This document shows, piece after piece, positions 11,451-23,734 of a DNA stretch of 64,000 nt (position 1 is the first letter of the stretch; each line of letters opens with the position of its first letter). The position numbers were made by a program, and so were the translations under genes. The stretch is from Prorocentrum cordatum (lineage: Eukaryota > Sar > Dinophyceae > Prorocentrales > Prorocentraceae), in NCBI GenBank assembly GCA_963575745.1, contig CAUYUJ010010391.1, forward strand, positions 199,781 through 263,780, written 5' to 3'. The notes under the pieces were generated by a model. That model did no database searches. It had not been told where the DNA came from and saw nothing but the letters and a program-made list of their open reading frames with translations.

Positions 11451-11799
11451 GGCAACTCACGGGAGCCTCCCGTACCATCTTGTCGGCTCTTGCGAGTCGA
11501 CACTCGTCGAGGCTGAATCGACGCTAGATCGATGCTAACAGAAACTGAATCGGCGCTATCTAGTCGACTCCAGACGCAAATCGACGCTGTCGACGCTAAA
11601 GACGAAAGTAAGACGGTATATGAGTATCGTTTAACCGATCCCCATCCCCACCAGCGCGGGCTGGGCCCCACTGGCCGATTTCACCCCGTGATGGGGACAT
11701 GGGCTGCTTGCTCTTTTCGGGTTTCCGAAGGGCATACCCCCAACTGAGGCGGTGAGACGGTGGGGCTCGAGACGTGGATGGGGATGGGAATAGGGAGCA

Positions 11800-11945
11800 G
11801 CTACAGCCTACGGATCTTCTCAGGGCGGCGTCCCCGGAGGTCCAGACCCTCTCCCCGGGGCCGGCTTCTCATCCTGCGTCGTTCCGTGACGGCCCCGAGG
11901 CCCGGCGAGGGCCCCCCGAGGCCGAACGTGGCCAAAAACCTCCCG
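11800..11945 (+). repeat. GC-rich dispersed repeat (CCGAGGCCCGGCGAGGGCC), copy 1
   Basis: Shares the ordered phrases GGTCCAGACCC, CCCCGGGGCCGG, CCTGCGTCGTTCC and CCCGAGGCCCGGCGAGGGCC with copies at 30505-30615 and 30780-30910 (+) and 32370-32500 (minus). No open frame is common to the copies, so this is a dispersed non-coding repeat of unknown type. Confidence 0.6.
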
Positions 11946-12712
11946 AGCTCCGACTTCCTCGTGCGACGCGCTCCCGTCATTGGGGGGCACGCCAGGCTCC
12001 CCACGCCCTGCTCGGCGATACGCAAGAGTGACCCTGGGTAAGAGTGACCTTTGGTGCGCGGCTTTTTGGGAGCCGCGGGGAGACCCAACCTGGGCGCGCA
12101 AGCCGCTGCTCCTGCTTCGTTTTCAGCCACCTGAGGGCCCATCTGTGCCCGCACCAAAGGTCACTCCGGCGAAAGGTCACTCTTACGTCTAGTCGCCCTG
12201 CTGCCGAGGGAGGGCGGGCCCGAGGGCGGCCGGCGGCGCCGTGGGCCCGCGGGGCCCGCCCGCGCGCCCCGCGGCCCGCCAGGCCCGCCGGGCTGCCGTA
12301 GGAGTCCTGGGTGCGGTCGGAGGGCAGCGGCTCGACCGCGCCTTCGGGGGGGGAGCTGCGAGGGTCGAGCCCCGGGGCCGTCTCGAGGGTCTCTCGAGGG
12401 TTTCTCGAGGACCTCGAGGGCCTCGAGGAGCTCGAGGATCGACGCGCCTCGAGGAGTTGCCGAGGACCTCGAGCATCGGGCCTCGAGGGTTCTCCAAAAT
12501 TTCGAGCGGGGGCGCCGCGACTGCGAGGGTCGAACGTCGATCGAGGATCGAGACGGCCTAAAGAGGCCTCCAGGATCGGCCGCAGTCGGCCCAGGAGGGC
12601 CCACTGAGGAGGCTCCGGGGCTGCACGAGAAGGCCCCCAGGAGGGCCCGTGAGGCCCCCGAGTTTGCCTCCAGATTGCCCCCAGATTGCCCAAGGGGGCC
12701 CCCAAGACAGCC

Positions 12713-12892
12713 TACAGTCGGGACCTTGACCTAAGGAACCCAAAATAAGGAACGAGGCCCCTATTTTCCATAAGTTGAACTTCGATTCCGGATCGAAAAC
12801 CCAAGGAAAATCTAAGGCAAGCTGCGAAACACTTAAGGAACGCGGAGCCCCTCCCCAACGAAAAGGGTTCCTTCTTCAGGGCCCCGACTGTA
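12713..12892. mobile_element. M2 inverted-repeat element, copy 1 (180 bp)
   Basis: Terminal inverted repeats of about 27 bp: TACAGTCGGGACCTTGACC at the left, and TTCAGGGCCCCGACTGTA at the right, whose inverse continues into AAGAAGGAACCC against CTAAGGAACCC. The interior includes CTTAAGGAACGCGGAGCCCC. A second copy lies at 19506-19657. Non-coding, MITE-like. Confidence 0.85.
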
Positions 12893-13504
12893 AAAGACCA
12901 CCACGACCCCAGGACGCCTCCAAGAGGCCCCCCAGGGTCCGAAGGGGCCAGAGCCATTCAGCATCCATGAGCAACTGCAGAATGTTCGCCACCTCGCCCT
13001 TTCGGGCATCTGGCAACCCGAGGCGAACAACGAGCCTCCAGCATCGCCCCCCCCCCCCCAAGACGGCGCAAGATGCCTCCACGAGGGCCCGAAGAAGGGC
13101 CCGATACTACTTAAGAGGCCCCCAAGAAGGCCCAAGACATCCGAAGAGGCTTCCAAGACGGAGCAGAGAAGCTTCCCAGACGGTCTCCGCAGGCACTACA
13201 CGGGCTTGAGATCGCTAGCCCCCGAGTCTCACCAAATGACCCCCAGCAGACAGCCCTCAACAGGCTTCCAAGAGGGCTCCTCCCGCGGTGTCCCCCAGTG
13301 GTTCCATATAACATCTCGGGGGACACCCCGACCACTAGCATTACCGCACCGACGCATCACATTTTTCACCACGCTGGCGCTTCCAGAAAGCAGGAGGCGG
13401 CGGTGACTCGCCAGAGGCGTCGTCGATAACCCTCCCCCTGATCCTGGTTTTAATTCTGACCTTGATCCTTCTCCGACTCCTCCTCTGGACTCTGGACCTT
13501 CTGC

Positions 13505-14559
<1,055 letters not shown>

Positions 14560-14560
<1 letters not shown>

Positions 14561-14815
14561 GCTCAGGTCTCGGTCCCCGACGACGACGACGAGCCCACAC
14601 CAGCCGCTCCAGCTTGGCGCCTTCCGGCTCCTCGCCCATGACCTCGTGCAGGTGCACTGGCTCGCTGCGGCCCTTCACCTGCGCCAGGTCAAGCCTGGGG
14701 GAGGCCCCATGATACGTCGGGGTGTCCTGCTTCACCAGACGGCAGAAGAGAGACCCACACTCTGAAAAAGCACCACATACAAGCAAAGCCTTGTCGCAAA
14801 CGCACCTGAGAAAGA
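14560..14815 (-). CDS. Class III nucleotide cyclase, C-terminal exons of the catalytic domain (partial)
   Basis: Two minus-strand exons encode the end of an adenylate/guanylate cyclase catalytic domain. The upstream piece (about 14812-14746) reads ...[11 protein letters not shown]...SLFCRL and the downstream piece (about 14704-14560) [20 protein letters not shown]. The phrase D-x-x-x-V-K-G-x-x-E-P-V, followed by a strand ending in E-V, is the usual close of class III cyclase domains. Between them a 42-nt stretch starting GTGAAG and ending CCCCCAGG behaves as a small intron. Removing it joins CRL to LDL and keeps the frame; the extra G at both borders is common in dinoflagellate introns. The first exon follows a TTTCTCAG acceptor-like site. 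The catalytic metal-binding half is not here; the preceding core (VNLASRLEGLCK) lies at 44.5 kb on the same strand. After [17 protein letters not shown] the frame runs into repeats, so the end is unknown. Confidence 0.65.
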
Positions 14816-14819
14816 AGTC

Positions 14820-15215
14820 GTTCAGGGCAGGAATCGTGAGTAAACACCCAAGACTCTTTAGCAAACGCAGACTCTGGCAGTCGGAATGTTTTTGTTCACC
14901 CTTGATTCTCCCCCTCCACTTCCTGCCCAACATATCCACCTCCCTCCCCACCCTGTTCAGCTGATCCTTCTCCTCATCCTCCTCCTCTCCCTCTTCCGTC
15001 CCCCCTCCTCCAGCGTCCAACTCGCCCTCCCGTTCCACCCCCCGCGCTTCGTCCGTCCCGCCTTCCACTTGCCGTTTCTCTTCCACCTGGCACTCCCCCC
15101 CCCCTCCATTCTCCTCGTCCCGCCCCTTGCGCTTCCTCCTCCTCCCCTTGCTTCTGGCGACGCGCAAAGGGAGTGGGTTGAGGTGGGCACCCTTCCGAGA
15201 AGGCGGAGAGATACC
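14820..15215. other. Unrecognised, pyrimidine-rich DNA
   Basis: CTC/CCTCC-rich DNA from 14915 on. I see no domain. The part just upstream (on the minus strand) of the cyclase exons would be intron if the gene model holds. Confidence 0.5.
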
Positions 15216-15224
15216 GCGCGAGAG

Positions 15225-15440
15225 AGAGAGAGACACTTATACACGCACACACGCGCACACACGTGTACACACTTGTATATATATATATACATATATATAT
15301 ATGTATGTCTCTACACTGTACATTGTAGACTGAGAAATGTAACCATCTGTTGTATTCCGTGTGTTTACATGTGTACGTGTGTATATATGTATATATGTAC
15401 ACGTATATATACATATACATACACGTGTATGTAGGTATTA
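15225..15440. repeat. Purine/pyrimidine alternating CA, TA and TG tracts
   Basis: GAGAGA, CACACGCG and long TATATACATATA runs with an imperfect inverted arrangement around 15270-15305. From 15440 to 16890 I find no gene: 15830-16260 has the degenerate GGGGCTCTCTTGGGG motif and 16660-16810 CTCCTC repeats. Confidence 0.8.
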
Positions 15441-16899
15441 GAACCACGTGCGCGCTTCGCGTGCGCTTAGGTTTTAGCACGCCCCATCCCTCGACATCAA
15501 CACAACTACACATGTGCACGACTGCAAGTTGTGACGGCAATGACAAGGACATCCTCAAAGGGCCAGGAAGGGCAGCCTCACTACACGCCGCTCCCTCTTG
15601 CCTCCCCCTCCTGATCCTCATCTTCCCTCCTTACTCCTCCAACCTCTCGGCCCACATCCTGGCCCATCCATCACTTTCCCTACTTTCCGCTTCTTCGTCC
15701 TCCTCCCATCCTCCCTCCTCCCTCTTCCGCGCATTCTCGCCCATCCTCCTCGTGCCCGTCTCTCTTCGACTCCTGCCTCCCCCTCCTCCCTGCTGCCTGT
15801 GGACTCGGATTACTGGAAGTTGTCGCAGCTCTCTGAGGGCTCATGGGGCGCTCACGCGCCGCTTTTGGTGTCTCTTTGGGGCTGCCTGGAGGGCTCCTGG
15901 GGCCGTCTTCGAGGCGTCTTGGCACGGTCTCGGAGACCAGCTGGGACTCTCTTTGACGAAGTGGTGTGACATCCAACGCAAATGAATCCCATCGGCATCA
16001 TTGAAAATCGTGAATTTCCTGGGAACGGCCTCCCTCGTCAGCTTGGAGAGAATGGCGGGGGAGGAGGACGATTCGTAGGATGCAACACGTGCTTGAAAAC
16101 AAAAAGGAAAGGTGAGAACTCCCTACGTATTCTCAAGTGCAGCCCGAGACAACAAGCTCCAGAGGCATCTTGGCCCATCTTGGGGCTCTCTTGAGGCCGT
16201 CTTGGGTTGGGGAGCTCTTGGGGCCGTCCTGGGGCTCTCTCGATCTCTTCTTGGGGCTCGCGTAAGTTACTCTGGGGTAAAATTGTGCCCTCAGCTGCCC
16301 AGCAATGGCGAAAAGGCGAGGGCGAAAACAAAGGAATTTCCCTTAGCTGGTGGAGGATTTGGGGCTCTCGGGGGCTACCCTGGGCGTCTTGTAGCTGTCT
16401 TGAAGCAGAATGGAGTGGAAGGGAATGGAAGTAGAGTGGAGCGCGCTGGGGAAGAGATCGGAGCACTGGGAAGGAGCTGTGGGGGCGGGCTGGAGTAATA
16501 ATGACTGGAGATATGTATGGAAGATGTTGGAACACTAAGGGTGAAGAAAGATGGTTGCGAAGAAGATACTAAGAGCCGGGTAGAGAGGAGTGGAGCGGAG
16601 TGCAGTGGAATGAGCGGGGAGGGGTGAGGCGTTGAGAGGGAGGCGGAACCATAGTGAAGCTTCTCCTGTTCCTCCTTTCTCTCCCCAGTCATCCCTCCTC
16701 CTCGTCGGACCTCCCCCCCTCCTCGAACCTTACCCTCGCCCTCCTCGATCGTCCTCGATCCTCTTCCAGGATCCTCCTCCTCCTCCTTCCTCCACTCCTT
16801 CTCCTCGTCAGTGACGCATCCCTGCCGCACCCCGAGGCCCGGCGTGTCGCCCCCGGGACCTCCCCACCGCCCTTGCGGCCCGGAATCCCAGGCATCGTG

Positions 16900-18010
16900 G
16901 CAGCCGCTTCGCAGATGCAGGACGGCCCGTGTTCAACGTGTGGCTCCCGCCGCAGCGCCGCGCACGTTCGTAAACCAGTAAACCATAGAAATCAGGGTCT
17001 CGCGGATCGAGGGCGGCCCGTGTTCAACATGTGGCTCCCGCCTCAGCGCCGCGCACAGACATAAAACATAATGATGCCAGGGTCTCGCGGATTAAGGGTG
17101 GCCCGTTTTCAACACGTGGCTCCCGCCTCAGCGCCGCGCACATCGTAAACCATAGAAATGCCAGGGTCTCGCGGATCGAGGGCGGCCCGTTTTCAACACG
17201 TGGCTCCCGCCTCAGCGCCGCGCACAATCGTAAACCATAGAAATGCCAGGGTCTCGCGGATCGAGGGCGGCCCGTTTTCAACACGTGGCTCCCGCCTCAG
17301 CGCCGCGCACAATCGTAAACCATAGAAATGCCAGGGTCTCGCGGATCGAGGGCGGCCCGTTTTCAACACGTGGCTCCCGCCTCAGCGCCGCGCACAATCG
17401 TAAAACATGATGATACCAGAGTCTCGCGGATTGAGGGTGGCCCAATTTCAGCATGTGGCTTTCGCCTCAGCGCCGCGTGCATTCGTTGTTAAAAAATTAT
17501 CAGAGTCTCGCGGATTGAGGGCGGCCAATTTTCAAAACTTGGCTCTCGCCTGAGCGCCGCGTGCATTCGATTTTAAAATCCTGCAAGAGTTTCACGGGTT
17601 GAAGGCGTTTCCTTTTCAAAATGTGGTTCTCGCCTTAGTGCCGCGCACATGTGCTTTTAGTTCGTAAAGTTGGAAGGGTTTCTCGGATTCCCAGGACCAC
17701 CGTACCAGAAATTGTGTTTGAAAGGGTTCCGGATTATGAGGGTGCAACAGTTGTGTTGATTCGCGGTGTTGGAATCCCAGGGATGGCGTTCTGGCACGGT
17801 TCAGGATTGTCAAGACGCAACAGTCAGGTGGATCCGTGGCGCTGAGATCCCGAAATCAGTGCTTTGGCATGCTTCAGGGTCTTCAAACGAGTGTCTTCCT
17901 ACGAGACAGTTCCCTCAGTGGAAGTGAACCGTTGTAGTGGCCTGTGAAGACGAAGCTTGGAGGGAGGGTTAATCCCAACATCGTTGATGACACTTGAGTT
18001 TACACTGGTC
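16900..18010 (+). mobile_element. Composite satellite element, family B, copy 1
   Basis: About eight monomers of 86 bp (GTCTCGCGGATCGAGGGCGG, GTGGCTCCCGCCTCAGCGCC) run from 16900 to about 17640. The first to fifth are nearly identical and later ones are increasingly diverged. A unique tail follows (17640-18010) with TTCCGGATTATGAGGG, GTTGATTCGCGGTGTTG, TTCCCTCAGTGGAAGTGAA and GAAGCTTGGAGGGAGGG. The same order of diverged monomers plus tail recurs at 47230-49190, so array and tail form one transposed or duplicated unit. TCC repeats start right after the tail in both copies. No credible protein. Confidence 0.8.
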
Positions 18011-18595
18011 CTCCGCATCCTCCTCCTCGATCCTCCTCCTCGATCCTCGCTCCTTCTCCTCGATCCTTCTCCTCGATCCTCCTTCTCGAACCTCATCCTC
18101 CTCCTCCTCCTCCTCCTCCTCCTCTTCCGTTCTCGATCCTCGATCCTGGATCCTCCTCCTTTTCCTCCGTCCTCAATCGTCCTCTTCCTCTTCGATCCTC
18201 ATCTTCGATTCTGGATCCTTGATCCTCATATCTTACTTGAGCACAACATCCTCCCTGCCTGATGGTCGAGCACTACGGCGGCAGGTAGCACAGCGCACGC
18301 TGAGCTGGGAGGGAAAGAGCCCACCAACGCCCTCGCAAAGGACAAAGCCGGGCATCGCCCATCCTCCTCACTCCTCCTCCCTCCTCCTCCCTCCTCCCTC
18401 TTCCTCCCTCCTCCTCCCTCCTCCTCCTCCTCCTCCTCCTCCTCCTCCTCCTCAGAGGCTGCCACCGCACGCGGTGCAGCCTGGCCGCGGGCGAACAAGA
18501 GGGCCCCCCGGCCGAGGGCGGAGGGACCTTGGTGCAGCGACCCTCGGTAGAATGGCCCCTCTCAGGTCCACCCTGCTTCGAGCCAAGGTTGAAGG
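18011..18595. repeat. TCC/CTCGATC repeats and anonymous DNA
   Basis: CCTCCTCGATC-type repeats (18010-18230) and a CTCCTCC tract (18365-18455). Nothing else recognised. Confidence 0.75.
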
Positions 18596-18755
18596 GGCCC
18601 TGGGACACACAAATAAATACACACAAATAAAAAGATTCCCCATATTTTCGTATATGTTCTGGGTTTTTGTCTTCCCCACCACTTCCCATTTTTTCCCATA
18701 TTTTCCCGGAGATCGAAGATTAATTGTGTCTGTGTGTTTCTTTCCCTCCTGAAAG
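18596..18755 (+). mobile_element. Dispersed element M5, copy 3
   Basis: GGGACACACAAATAAATAC at the start, CCCATATTTTCCCGGAGATC inside and TGTGTCTGTGTGTTTC near the end, colinear with copies 1 and 2. From 18756 to 19487 I see no gene. Confidence 0.85.
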
Positions 18756-19487
18756 GTGGAGCCAGGACGTGGGCCAAAGGCTACAGCCCGACCTTGGCCA
18801 GGAGAACACCCATCAAGAACACGAGACCCTTCAATCTGCCAAAACGAACAGGACATCCAAGGGTTCCACCCCCAGGATGCACAAGACCATCCAACAAACG
18901 CGAAGCACACGAGGGTGCCCTCCCAGAACCGACTTCGATCCTATACCTCGGCCTGGCTGTAGTCGGAGTCTTCAGAGGCCAGCAAGAGCAGAGCGCGTGA
19001 TACGATTCTGCGCAGACGGTTCGGCTCCCTCTCTACGCAAGGACCCTGCCACCGGCTCGATCATCGATCCTCCTCCTCCTCCCCTCCCCGGCGGAGGGCC
19101 AGAGAGGGGGCCTGTGCTTCGTTCCTCCCCTGCTCGTCCTCGTCCTTACCTCTCCCCGCGCAGCCCCCAGTTGTGCCATCACTGTTTCTTATGTTGTGGG
19201 AGGGCGGGTGGGAATGGGCATGCCGTGCTTGACTCGCTCGAGCTGGCTAGCTTGACCTCTCCCACGCCCCCTCTTGCCCTGCGTCGAGGGAAGAGGAAAA
19301 GGAGTGGTTTTCCCACCGCGAGCGCTCCACCAGCACACCGGAAGCCACGCCAGCTCCCCCCAAGCCCGCGGCACTCCGGCTGCGGCCTGCCGGCTCGCCG
19401 ACTGTCCGCGGCGCCGTCTGTCAGCTCGAGGAGAAGCCATAGAGACACTGTGGCGAAACTCCTGTGGGTTGTTGCGAGTACAGCCGT

Positions 19488-19682
19488 ACAGTCCTGAACC
19501 ACGCCTACAGTCGGGGCGTTGACCTAAGGAACCCAGAAGTTAAACTTCGATTACCGATCGCAAACCCAAGGAAAGCCTGAGGCAAGCTGTGAAACACTTA
19601 AGGAACGCGGAGCCCCTCCCCAACGAAGAGGGTTCCTTCTTCAGGGCCCCGACTGTACAGACGCACAGTCCTGAACCACGCC
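19488..19682. mobile_element. M2 inverted-repeat element, copy 2, with flanking direct repeats
   Basis: The element spans 19506-19657 (152 bp) with ends TACAGTCGGGGC and GCCCCGACTGTA and an interior colinear with 12713-12892 except for a deletion of about 28 bp. ACAGTCCTGAACCACGCCTA occurs just outside the left end (19488) and again at 19665. The two copies are identical over 20 nt, but the right one is separated from the element by 7 nt. Confidence 0.8.
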
Positions 19683-19909
19683 TAGGCAGTCGTGGGATAA
19701 ACAGGTTAGCAACGAAACAGACGTTGGTCTGACTGGTCGCATGCGTACACGAGCGTTACAGAATCGGCTCGGGAAGGGGCCTTGTGTAATAGAGGGTGCA
19801 GTGTCGCAGATAGGGGCTGTGCAGGCGGAGGGGTACGTCTAGCACCGAGGAGGTGATTGAATCAGCTTTGGGAGGGCCTGATCCTGTAGAGAGTGCTTCG
19901 CAGGGCGCG

Positions 19910-22260
19910 TCTAGTGACTATCGATTTCACAGTCGATAGCACGATCGATCACACTATCGATACCACGATCCATATCGCTCGATCGGTACGGCCATGGATC
20001 ATACGATCGATATCACAATCGATCCCACGATCGATATCACCATCGATATAACGATCGATCTCACAATCGGTATCACGACCGATATCACAACGGATCACAC
20101 GATCGGTCCCACGATCGATCGCACTATCGAATCGATCTCACAATCGATCGCACGTTTGATATCACTCGAACGGTCGCATTATCGGCCTCACGAACGGTCC
20201 CACTCAAGACCCCACTACCGATCCCACGATCGAAGTCACGATCGACATCGCTATCGATCGCACTATCCATTTCACCATCGGCCTCACCACCTCTCCCACC
20301 ATCGATATCACGATCGATCCCATCAACCCCACGATCGGTCTCACCATCGATCTCACTCTCGGTCTCGCTACCGATCTCACCACGGGACACCGACGGGACA
20401 TCACAGGACACCGACGGGACACCCCGGGCAACCGCTGGCCAAGACGGGGGGGAGGGCTGCCTCTCGGTCCAGCCGCGCCCTCGCCAGAGGAATGTGCGTC
20501 CCTCTCGCCCCGCCCCCCCCCCGCAACTCCGCCTCGCTCGCGCGCACGACACGAACGCGAAACCGAAACCGATCTCCGGGTGGGGAGCTCCGCCCCACTG
20601 CGATCTCACCCCTCACCTACAATCTGTATATACTCCTATGCGACCACCCTTCGGGTGATAAGGATGTTGGGGGGGGAAGGGGAAGAACCAACTGCTGGGC
20701 ACTGCGACGGGTGTGATGATTGCGATGCTGGTGGCGCGCCCTCGAACTGGCGACGACGCGTGATGACGACCTTGCGCCGCGATGTGATGTCACTATCGAC
20801 CCCGCTATCGGTCTCACTCGATCGATCTCACTTTCGGCCTCACGGCCAGTCTTAGTATCGATGGATCCAGCGATCGATCCCACTCGCGATCTCACACTGA
20901 GCGGCGCTGAGCACAATCGGGACACCATCGGAACACCATCGAGCCAAATAAGTGCCACCGCCGCCGCGCTGTGATGTATGCTTGCTGACTGTGGTGGTTG
21001 AGTGCCGATGGCGACATGATGGTTTTTCTGATGGCGCCGCCCGCAGACATGCCACCGGGAAGCAGGTGTCGTGCGTAATGCTTTCTTGGGCCATGCAGCT
21101 GCGGTAGCAATGATCGCAGTGGCCACGGTAGTGATCGCACTGGCCGCGGTGGTTGCAATGCGAGGAGTGGTCGCTAGGACTGGAGCCATGAGAGCCCACT
21201 GAACCGATCCCACTGTCGATCTCATTACCGATCTCACTTGATCGATCTCACAACCGATCTCACTATCGATCTCATGATCAAACGAACTCAACGGATCTCG
21301 CTATCGATCCAGTCGATTTCACAATCGATCTCACTATCGATCTTACGATCGATCTTACGATCGATTTCACTCGACCGATCTCACTTTCGATATCACATGC
21401 GACCTCTGAAGCGATCTCAACCGATCGCACAGTCTGGCTCACAATCGATCACACTATCGATCTCACTGTCGATCTCGAAATCGGTCGCCCCATCGACCTT
21501 ACTATCGACTGCTCTATCGATGCAACTATCGATCTCACTATCGATCTCACTACCGCTCGCACCATCTTTGCAACTACTGGTCCCACTAGCGACCTCACTA
21601 TCAATCTCACTACCGATCTCACCACATCTCGGTCGTCATCGATCTCACCATTGATCTCACTATCGGTCGGGACACCATCGGGACACCACGGCGGGACACC
21701 GCGGGACACCGCTGGGACGCCGCGGGACACCGCGGGAAATCGCGAGAAACCGTCGGGACACCACGGCAGGGCCCCGCACCACGGCGGGACACCCCCGGCC
21801 ACCGCCGCCCACCGGAGGGCCGGACTCCTGCACCCGAATCGCCCCAGCGACGGCGGGATGCGTCACCTCGCGCGCCCACGGCGAGACACCGCGGGACACC
21901 ACGGGACACCGCGAGACGCCACGGCGGGACGCCCCGAGCCACCGCGCGCCCACCAGAGGGCCAGACTCTTGCACCCGGATCGCCCTGGCGACGGCGGGAT
22001 CATTCCTCTCGCGCGCCCACGCAGCGTCGCCTCGCCCGCACGCACGACACACACGCGAAACCGAAACCACTTTCCAGGGGGGGGGGGCTGGCTCTCCGTT
22101 CCACTGCGATCTCACCCCCCAACCCACGATACATGTTATATATATATATATATATACATATAGCTACACGACCACCCTTCGGGTGATAAGGAGTTTGTGG
22201 GAGGGGTGGAGAGGGGGGGAACCAACATCTGACTCAATCGATCTCACTATCGATCTCACT
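19910..22260 (+). repeat. Family C, forward arm: CGATCTCAC decamer arrays with gene-free modules
   Basis: Loose 10-bp arrays built on CACNATCGATCT (19920-20380, 20775-20890, 21205-21660, 22235-22262) alternate with GGGACACCGC repeats (20390-20430, 21665-21960) and a conserved non-coding module. The module carries CGCACGACACGAACGCGAAA, CACTGCGATCTCACCCC and a TATA run (20500-20690, 22010-22220). 20890-21200 is unrelated GCGGTGG-rich DNA. No gene. Confidence 0.8.
20641..20663 (+). other. Hairpin motif CACCCTTCGGGTG in family C
   Basis: CGACCACCCTTCGGGTGATAAGG contains a 5-bp perfect stem (CACCC/GGGTG) with a TTC loop. The same 23-nt block is at 22169-22191 and, inverted with one change, at 27569-27591. 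Conserved better than its surroundings. Confidence 0.7.
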
Positions 22261-22339
22261 CAACGGGACACCACGGAACACCACGGGCCACCACGGAACA
22301 CCACGGGACACCGCGGGACACCTCTCGATCTGTCTTGAC

Positions 22340-22625
22340 TTCGCCCTAGCAACGGCGGGTTCATTCCTCTCGCGCGCCCACGCAGCTTCGCCTCGCCCGC
22401 ACGCACGACACGAACGACACGAAACGACTTCCCTGGTGGGGTTGTCCGTTCAACTGCGATCTCACTCCCCAACCTCCGATCGAGATGTATATATATATAT
22501 ATATATATGTATGTGTATATGTGTATGTGTATATGTATGTATGCTGGTATGTATGTATGTATGTAGGTAGGTAGGTAGGTAGGTAGGTAGGTAGGTAGGT
22601 AGGTGTATATGTATGTATGTATATA
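22340..22625 (+). repeat. Family C module with TA, TGTA and TAGG microsatellites
   Basis: A third copy of the CGCACGACACGAA / CAACTGCGATCTCAC module (22370-22470), followed by TATATATA, TATGTGTATATG and a TAGG tract (22563-22603). 22630-22860 holds no gene. Confidence 0.75.
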
Positions 22626-22999
22626 TACAAACAAAAGACGGGAGGGCAGTACCAGCATCTGCCCGAGATGTTCCCGAGGTGGGGGGCACCCTGGATGGGG
22701 GGGGTAGTGCCCAACACGCGCCTTACCGCGTCGGCGTCACACGCTGCTGCAATGAGTACTCCAACCAACTGTCCCGCCTCCTCCCCTCTCTCTCTCGCTA
22801 CCTCTCTCTCTATCCCTCTCTCCTTTAATTGCCACTTACTCGCCCAGGATGTCTCAAAGGCTAGAGTCTGACATTGCAGCGGCTATGTGATGCTCGTTTT
22901 TCGGACACGGGCGCCCCATGACTAAACACGGCCGGGCGATGGGATGGAGGGGGAGAGGGATTGGGCGATGATGGGGTGAGCGGAGGGGGGCGGGTCGAA

Positions 23000-23175
23000 G
23001 AGCGGAGAATGCTGGGCATGACTATGCACTTGGCACCCCCTGGCTGGCATTTACCATAGCTGCCGCCACGGTCAACGCCGATCTCGAATGCCTGGCAGTC
23101 CTCGTTAGCATCACACAGCTGCGCCCACTCTTCACCACTGCTGCCAGCGTGTAATTCCACCAGCCCTCTGGGCGT
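23000..23175 (-). CDS. PAN/apple-like cysteine-bearing exon (partial)
   Basis: On the minus strand this stretch reads RGLVELHAGSSGEEW then AQLCDANEDCQAFEIG and ends GKCQPGGAKC. The spacing C-x(4)-D-C-x-A-F plus a later Cys pair looks like a PAN/apple-type extracellular binding module, or at least a secreted cysteine-rich domain. That family call is weak. It begins after a CCCAG acceptor-like site near 23168 and lies downstream of the sialyltransferase-like gene on the same strand, so it could be a later exon of that gene. The first 29 nt (23147-23175) match the sequence at 63790-63818 next to the copia element with only three differences, so part of it could instead be retroelement-derived. 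The frame stays open through 22861 but becomes low-complexity Pro/Ser. Confidence 0.45.
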
Positions 23176-23220
23176 AGGTCGATTGACGAAATTGTGTCTT
23201 CTCTGTGCTGAAGTCCCTCC

Positions 23221-23600
23221 TACCCCGGCTCGGGGGATCGCTGCTCCCTGGGTGGCTGCGAACTGCGCAACGGTCACCACTTTCCTTGGCTTCTGGGAGG
23301 TCCAGTGGAGTCGGGGGCCACGCGCATCCAGACGGGACCTCGCTGCTCCCTGGGTGCTTTTCGTAAGCTCCTGGGAGGTCCAGCGGAGTCGAGGGCCACG
23401 CGCATCCAGACGGGACCTCGCTGCTCCCTGGGTGGCTGCGAACTGCGCAACGGTCACCACTTTCGTGGGCTCCTGGGAGGTCCAGTGTGGTCTGGGGCCA
23501 CGCGAATCCAGACAGGACCTCGCTGCTCCCTTGGTGGCTGCGAACTGCGCAGCTGTCACCACTTTCGTGGGCTCATGGGAAGCACGGCAAAGGTCAAGGC
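23221..23600 (-). repeat. In-frame 34-codon repeats between the PAN-like exon and the GT29 gene
   Basis: About four units: the phrase GGTCCAG starts at 23299, 23377 and 23479 (spacing 78 and 102 nt, both multiples of three), and a partial unit sits at 23221-23298. On the minus strand each unit reads WTSQEPTKVVTVAQF then AATQGAARSRLDARG with few changes, and all copies keep one open frame. A diverged relative is at about 31930-32030 (minus: TVVQLAAPREEGELVLAR). It could be a repeated protein segment or an intron repeat that happens to be in frame. I cannot decide. Confidence 0.6.
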
Positions 23601-23734
23601 ATCGCAGATCGCACTTACCTGGCGATGTGATCTTTTTAATGAAAGGTTCGTTCGCCTCGCGTGGAGAAGGGGTTGGGTACGTCTCGGGCATCTTTGTGTG
23701 ATGTGCACGCGTATATGTATATTTCTTGTAGAAC

